From Rickettsiales bacterium (GTDB lineage: Bacteria > Pseudomonadota > Alphaproteobacteria > Rickettsiales > 21-14-0-20-44-7): DNA of 9,573 nt. Position numbers and translations under genes: made by a program. The DNA lies in the NCBI GenBank assembly GCA_023301015.1, contig JALZVI010000303.1:1-9573 (forward strand), given 5' to 3'. The notes beneath the pieces were generated by a model. It saw only the letters and a list, made by a program, of their open reading frames with translations, was not told the origin of the DNA and did not search any database. Shown here piece by piece: positions 7,003 through 9,573 of the stretch. How positions within the stretch are numbered: the stretch's first letter is position 1; each line of letters begins with the position of its first letter.

Positions 7003-7743
7003 TTGGATATACTTTCTTATATGATGCTATTTTTCTCCGTCCTAATTGGTGGAGGTTTAGCTTTCTATTTTCAAAAAAATAATCAAAACATACTTCAATT
7101 AGTATTGTCTTTTAGTGGTGCATTTATTTTAGGCATTTCAGTTTTACATTTGATGCCTGTTGCTTTTTCTAATAAAGGAAATTCAGTAGGATTATTGATT
7201 CTATTAGGTTTCTTTGTCCAATTACTACTAGAACAATTATCACGAGGAGTAGAACATGGGCATATCCATGCCCCTCATAATAGAAAAAATTCTTTTGCTA
7301 TACAGGTACTTCTAGGTTTATGTATTCATGCTTTTTTTGAAGGGATACCATTGAGTAACGAGTTGATACACGAACATCATAATCATAATCATTTGTTATT
7401 TGGAATCATCTTGCATAAAGCTCCCGCAGCATTTGCATTAGTATTGTTATTTTTAATATCTGGATTTCAAAGGACATTTGTTTGGATGAGTTTATTTCTA
7501 TTTGCAGCCATGTCTCCTATTGGCGCAGCAGTAGGTGAATATCTTCAAGAGAGTGGAACACTTTCACCTGAGAGACAAAACTACATTGTAGCCTTCGTTG
7601 TAGGTTCTTTTTTACATATCGCAACTACTATCTTATTTGAAACAGATAATAATGCTCATCATAAAATTCCACTAAAAAAACTAGCTGCTATTTTGGTAGG
7701 TATGGGAATGGCATTGCTAACGATTGGTGGGCATTCTCATTAA
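7003..7743 (+). CDS. ZIP-family divalent metal transporter
   Basis: 246 residues with about eight hydrophobic segments. The metal-site signature HAFFEG (His109, Glu113) lies in predicted helix 4, and HKAPAAF (His138) in helix 5, as in ZIP carriers. Histidine-rich loops suited to Zn capture are HGHIHAPH (85-92) and HEHHNHNH (123-130); the protein ends in HSH. FVVGSFLHIATTILFE near residues 198-213 is a further conserved membrane segment. It should move Zn2+ or another divalent metal into the cytosol, although ZIP direction and metal cannot be fixed from sequence. The start is uncertain: TTG at 7003 gives a full first helix, while ATG at 7021 (and 7024) would shorten it by six or seven residues. 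No clear promoter is seen upstream; a weak TAAATTTA lies at 6991. Foldback repeats flank both sides. Confidence 0.9.
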   Translation: MDILSYMMLFFSVLIGGGLAFYFQKNNQNILQLVLSFSGAFILGISVLHLMPVAFSNKGNSVGLLILLGFFVQLLLEQLSRGVEHGHIHAPHNRKNSFAIQVLLGLCIHAFFEGIPLSNELIHEHHNHNHLLFGIILHKAPAAFALVLLFLISGFQRTFVWMSLFLFAAMSPIGAAVGEYLQESGTLSPERQNYIVAFVVGSFLHIATTILFETDNNAHHKIPLKKLAAILVGMGMALLTIGGHSH

Positions 7744-7745
7744 AA

Positions 7746-7901
7746 GTTTGTTGGGGAATTGGATTTTGAGATAAAAATATTCATTTTTTGATAAAACGAT
7801 GCGAAAAAATAAAAATATAGCCTTCGCTATTTGACTTTTTTTTTCAAAGAAGTGTCATCAAAAAAGGGCGTTTTTAGCCGAAATATAATTTCCCAACAAG
7901 C
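7746..7901. repeat. 156-bp imperfect palindrome immediately after the ZIP gene
   Basis: Two arms of 76 bases (7746-7821 and 7826-7901) are symmetric about a CTTC apex at 7822-7825. The ends TTGTTGGGGAATT (7748-7760) and AATTTCCCAACAA (7887-7899) pair at 12 of 13 positions. Internally TTTTTTGAT (7784-7792) pairs with ATCAAAAAA (7857-7865), and the apex stem is ATAGC/GCTAT (7817-7821 and 7826-7830). It begins 2 bp after the ZIP stop codon and has no reading frame of note. It may be a foldback (MITE-like) element and would also fold at the 3' end of the ZIP message. Confidence 0.7.
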
Positions 7902-8032
7902 TCTAAGTCTAGGGCAACAAGTCGCAATTAATAATTGAAAATGAAAAATTGAAAATTGCCTTCTAACTTGAACTTCAACTCGAATTTGATTTTTAATTAT
8001 TTAATCAGGGCAGACTATTTAAGGCACTCACA
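7902..8032. other. AT-rich intergenic stretch with short degenerate repeats
   Basis: No gene or RNA is recognisable. AATTGAAAAT occurs twice (7933-7942 and 7947-7956), bounded by GCAATT (7924-7929) and AATTGC (7953-7958), so the stretch 7924-7958 can also fold. TTGAACTTCAA (7969-7979) is a short palindrome. Such AATTGAAAAT-type runs are common spacer DNA in Flavobacteria. Confidence 0.5.
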
Positions 8033-8062
8033 ATAAAAAAAAGACAGCACTTACGTACTGCC
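8033..8062 (-). terminator. intrinsic terminator on the minus strand
   Basis: Read on the minus strand, GGCAGTAC pairs with GTGCTGTC across a GTAA tetraloop (8-bp stem with two G-U pairs, 8043-8062), followed directly by eight T. This is a canonical intrinsic terminator. It lies 137 bp past the coiled-coil gene stop and beyond the hairpin at 8113-8159. Confidence 0.75.
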
Positions 8063-8112
8063 TTACTGAATTGATATGTTACAATGGGATTAGAAATATC
8101 TTTGTTTTAAGA

Positions 8113-8159
8113 AAATAAAACGATGTTAGTTCAGTAATTGAGCTAACATCGTTTTATTT
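8113..8159. terminator. long perfect hairpin, bidirectional terminator
   Basis: AAATAAAACGATGTTAG (8113-8129) pairs perfectly over 17 bp with 8143-8159. The stem extends four more pairs inward (one T-G wobble) to a GTAAT loop. Both strands end in TCGTTTTATTT, so it can stop transcription from either side. It sits between the convergent ZIP and coiled-coil genes, 39 bp after the stop of the latter. Confidence 0.8.
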
Positions 8160-8198
8160 AACAACAATAGTATTTTAATATCAAATATTTTACCAAGA

Positions 8199-9179
8199 TT
8201 AAATTTCGATAATATTTCCTTCTCTAATAAATTGTTTTACACCATCCAATAAAAGGTATTCTTCACCATCAGTACTTTTGAAGTAAATCTGAATTTCGTA
8301 ATTCTTACCTTTCTTCTGCTCATCATTATTATGATTAATTTCTACAAGATTACCATCGAAGAAAAAAGTTGCACCTCTTACTATTTCATCTCCCTTCGGA
8401 GATAAAGGATTCGTTTCTGTAAATGCTAATTCTTCTTGGTAGTCCATATCAAGAATTTTTACTAAAAACTGTTCATCCAATAACATCTTAGTATCACTAT
8501 GATTCATATAGAATTCGATGTTAGTAAATTTCCAATTTTTTCCTTCAGCAATAAGACGACTTACAGGCTGACCGGCAGGTTCTGCTTTGATTTTAATATC
8601 TTGAAATTTAATCCGAGTGTTATTTACAACATTAACAATTTTTCTAAATCTTTCCTCGCTTTCAATTTTATCTTGAACTTCAATTTCAGTTTGCAACTTT
8701 AAAGACTCCACTTGACTTTGCTCATTTTGCAAATCATTCATTTGAGTTTTGATAGCAGCTTTTTCCGTTTCAATAGTTGCGATAACTTTAGTATCAACAA
8801 TTTCTTTTCGAGACATAATTGCAATCTGTTCTTTCTTAGCAGCATATTCCTTTTCTAAATATTCCAATTTACCTTGCAATTCATTAATAATAGCACCTTG
8901 AGAACTAATCTTTTTCTGAAGTCTAGCAATTACTCTATGAAGTTTAGTAATACTATCCCGTAGAATTTGATTTTCATCTTCTAATTCAACGTTAAATTCT
9001 GTAAGAAATATTCGTTCTTCCTTTTCTATATTAAGCGAATCTTCAAGGTCGTTAAGTTTTTTTATTTTTGAAGTTAGAGTAGACTTCGCTGTATTCAATT
9101 TTTTAACTTGAACTCCAGAAAAGATACCTAGACTGACTAATAAAATTATACTTAATGCGATAGTCAAAGACTTGGTCAT
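8199..9179 (-). CDS. membrane-anchored coiled-coil protein of unknown function
   Basis: 326 residues. A single hydrophobic helix spans about residues 5-22. A long, charge-rich heptad region, probably coiled coil, runs from about 27 to 180 (Leu/Ile spaced among Lys/Glu/Gln). A compact beta-rich C-terminal domain covers about 190-326, with WKFTNIEFYMN, MLLDEQFLVKILD and YEIQIYFKS segments. I do not recognise a named family, although similar anchor-coil-domain proteins occur in Flavobacteria without known function. Positive residues lie on both sides of the helix (Lys3; Lys26-Lys27), so topology is not clear from charge; no lipobox or obvious cleavage site is seen. A structural or partner-binding envelope role would fit, but this is inference. 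The ATG at 9179 starts the hydrophobic helix cleanly. The gene is followed by two terminators and is preceded by a good promoter and a leader of about 104 bases. Confidence 0.85.
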   Translation of the reverse strand: MTKSLTIALSIILLVSLGIFSGVQVKKLNTAKSTLTSKIKKLNDLEDSLNIEKEERIFLTEFNVELEDENQILRDSITKLHRVIARLQKKISSQGAIINELQGKLEYLEKEYAAKKEQIAIMSRKEIVDTKVIATIETEKAAIKTQMNDLQNEQSQVESLKLQTEIEVQDKIESEERFRKIVNVVNNTRIKFQDIKIKAEPAGQPVSRLIAEGKNWKFTNIEFYMNHSDTKMLLDEQFLVKILDMDYQEELAFTETNPLSPKGDEIVRGATFFFDGNLVEINHNNDEQKKGKNYEIQIYFKSTDGEEYLLLDGVKQFIREGNIIEI

Positions 9180-9236
9180 ATTGAAAAATTTTTATTTATT
9201 AATAAAAACAACATTTATACGTATATTGACAACTAG

Positions 9237-9293
9237 TTTGTTACATATATTAAAAAACAAATATTATTCCATTTTTTAATATGTTTTAACAAA
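9237..9293. repeat. imperfect inverted repeat at the coiled-coil gene promoter
   Basis: The arm TTTGTTACATATATTAAAAAA begins at 9237 and ends at 9257; its partner at 9272-9293 reads TTTTTTAATATG then TTTTAACAAA. The arms pair apart from small offsets of two to four bases. The right arm includes the predicted transcription start (about 9283) and touches the -7 box (9290-9297). It could be an operator or form a hairpin at the 5' end of the message. AT richness makes chance a real alternative. Confidence 0.4.
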
Positions 9294-9319
9294 GATAAAA
9301 TAAAATTAAAACCATCAAA
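9290..9319 (-). promoter_or_regulatory. promoter of the coiled-coil protein gene
   Basis: On the minus strand TTTG (9319-9316) is separated by 18 bp from TATCTTTG (9297-9290). This fits both boxes and the spacing of the Bacteroidota promoter and is the best match in the window. The predicted start near 9283 gives a leader of about 104 bases before the ATG at 9179. Confidence 0.6.
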
Positions 9320-9370
9320 ATAAAGTATGGTTTCATTTATAATACGGTCCATTTTTTGAAAGCATGGTTT

Positions 9371-9378
9371 TATATTTG
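9371..9378 (+). promoter_or_regulatory. candidate -7 box of the ctlX-like gene
   Basis: TATATTTG followed by CC matches TAnnTTTGC. The start would be near 9385, with a 43-base leader to the ATG at 9428. A TTTG at 9355-9358 is only 12 bp upstream, too close for a regular -33 box. Confidence 0.5.
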
Positions 9379-9427
9379 CCTTAAATATTTCGTTTAATTT
9401 TTTAATAATAAATTTTAGTTCTAAAAA

Positions 9428-9573
9428 ATGAGTACTCAGACTACACCTTACATTATGATGATACGTCCTTCTAACTTTGGGTTTAATGAAGAGACTGCTG
9501 CTAATAACTCTTTTCAATATAATGATACAAGTTTGTCAAATGATGAAGTCAAACAAAAAGCAATGAAAGAGTT
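9428..9573 (+). CDS. ctlX: citrulline hydrolase / amidinotransferase-like protein, N-terminal fragment
   Basis: Only 48 codons plus two bases are present before the window ends. The N-terminus MSTQTTPYIMMIRPSNFGFN, followed by EETAANNSFQ, matches the start of the arginine-deiminase-related family (COG4874, now often called citrulline utilization hydrolase CtlX): a beta strand ending in MIRP, then NF..NEETA.NN.FQ. This family has the pentein fold, and its members hydrolyse or transfer guanidino or ureido groups in arginine/citrulline metabolism. The catalytic Cys, His and acidic residues lie beyond the edge and cannot be checked. The ATG at 9428 is the natural start because the conserved MIRP block follows at once and a promoter box lies 50 bp upstream. 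An open frame on the opposite strand (9233-9517) is rejected in favour of this one. Confidence 0.75.
   Translation, partial: MSTQTTPYIMMIRPSNFGFNEETAANNSFQYNDTSLSNDEVKQKAMKE

Noticed and set aside
8499..8702. 67-codon plus-strand open frame inside the coiled-coil gene
   Set aside because: Antisense shadow rich in Phe/Asn/Leu, as expected opposite Lys/Glu-rich coiled-coil codons.
9233..9517. 94-codon minus-strand open frame
   Set aside because: It covers the start of the ctlX-like gene, both promoters and the inverted repeat; the plus-strand frame has a recognisable conserved N-terminus and this one does not.

Overview
The window reads as chromosomal DNA of a marine-type Flavobacteriaceae (Bacteroidota). 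The evidence is low GC, promoter -7 boxes of the Bacteroidota type TAnnTTTG instead of sigma70 boxes, absence of Shine-Dalgarno sequences before the starts, and typical flavobacterial proteins: a DUF4369-thioredoxin lipoprotein, a GlmM with a DPDVDR metal loop, and a PAP2 protein with lineage-type motifs. I do not claim a genus.

Layout. 1-1561 (-) is the first 520 residues of a GAF-like protein whose C-terminus lies outside the window. Divergent from it, 1759-2880 (+) encodes a TlpA-like thiol-disulfide lipoprotein. It ends tail to tail, with a 9-bp overlap, against a rhomboid protease (2872-3513, -). Divergent from the rhomboid is an LpxL/HtrB-like acyltransferase (3564-4478, +), which overlaps the 3' end of glmM (4438-5838, -) by 41 bp. 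A divergent promoter region with overlapping inverted repeats separates glmM from a PAP2 lipid phosphatase (6073-6639, +). Next is a repeat-rich stretch surrounding a ZIP metal transporter (7003-7743, +). Then come two hairpins, read as terminators, and a membrane-anchored coiled-coil protein of unknown function (8199-9179, -). The start of a citrulline-hydrolase-like gene (9428 onward, +) runs off the right edge.

How the genes relate. Several products act on the cell envelope: GlmM makes glucosamine-1-phosphate for UDP-GlcNAc, the acyltransferase acylates a lipid A-type precursor, PAP2 dephosphorylates a lipid phosphate or pyrophosphate, and the TlpA-like lipoprotein works on periplasmic disulfides. 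The genes alternate in strand and nearly all have their own promoter candidate, so this is a housekeeping neighbourhood, not one operon.

The most unusual part is the non-coding DNA around the ZIP gene. Upstream are two different inverted-repeat doublets (6644-6778 and 6788-6950), each made of REP-like hairpins in opposite orientation. Downstream, 2 bp after the stop codon, is a 156-bp imperfect palindrome (7746-7901) symmetric about a CTTC apex. These look like non-autonomous foldback or REP-type elements. No transposase is encoded in the window. I found no CRISPR array, tRNA, rRNA, defence system or complete mobile element.
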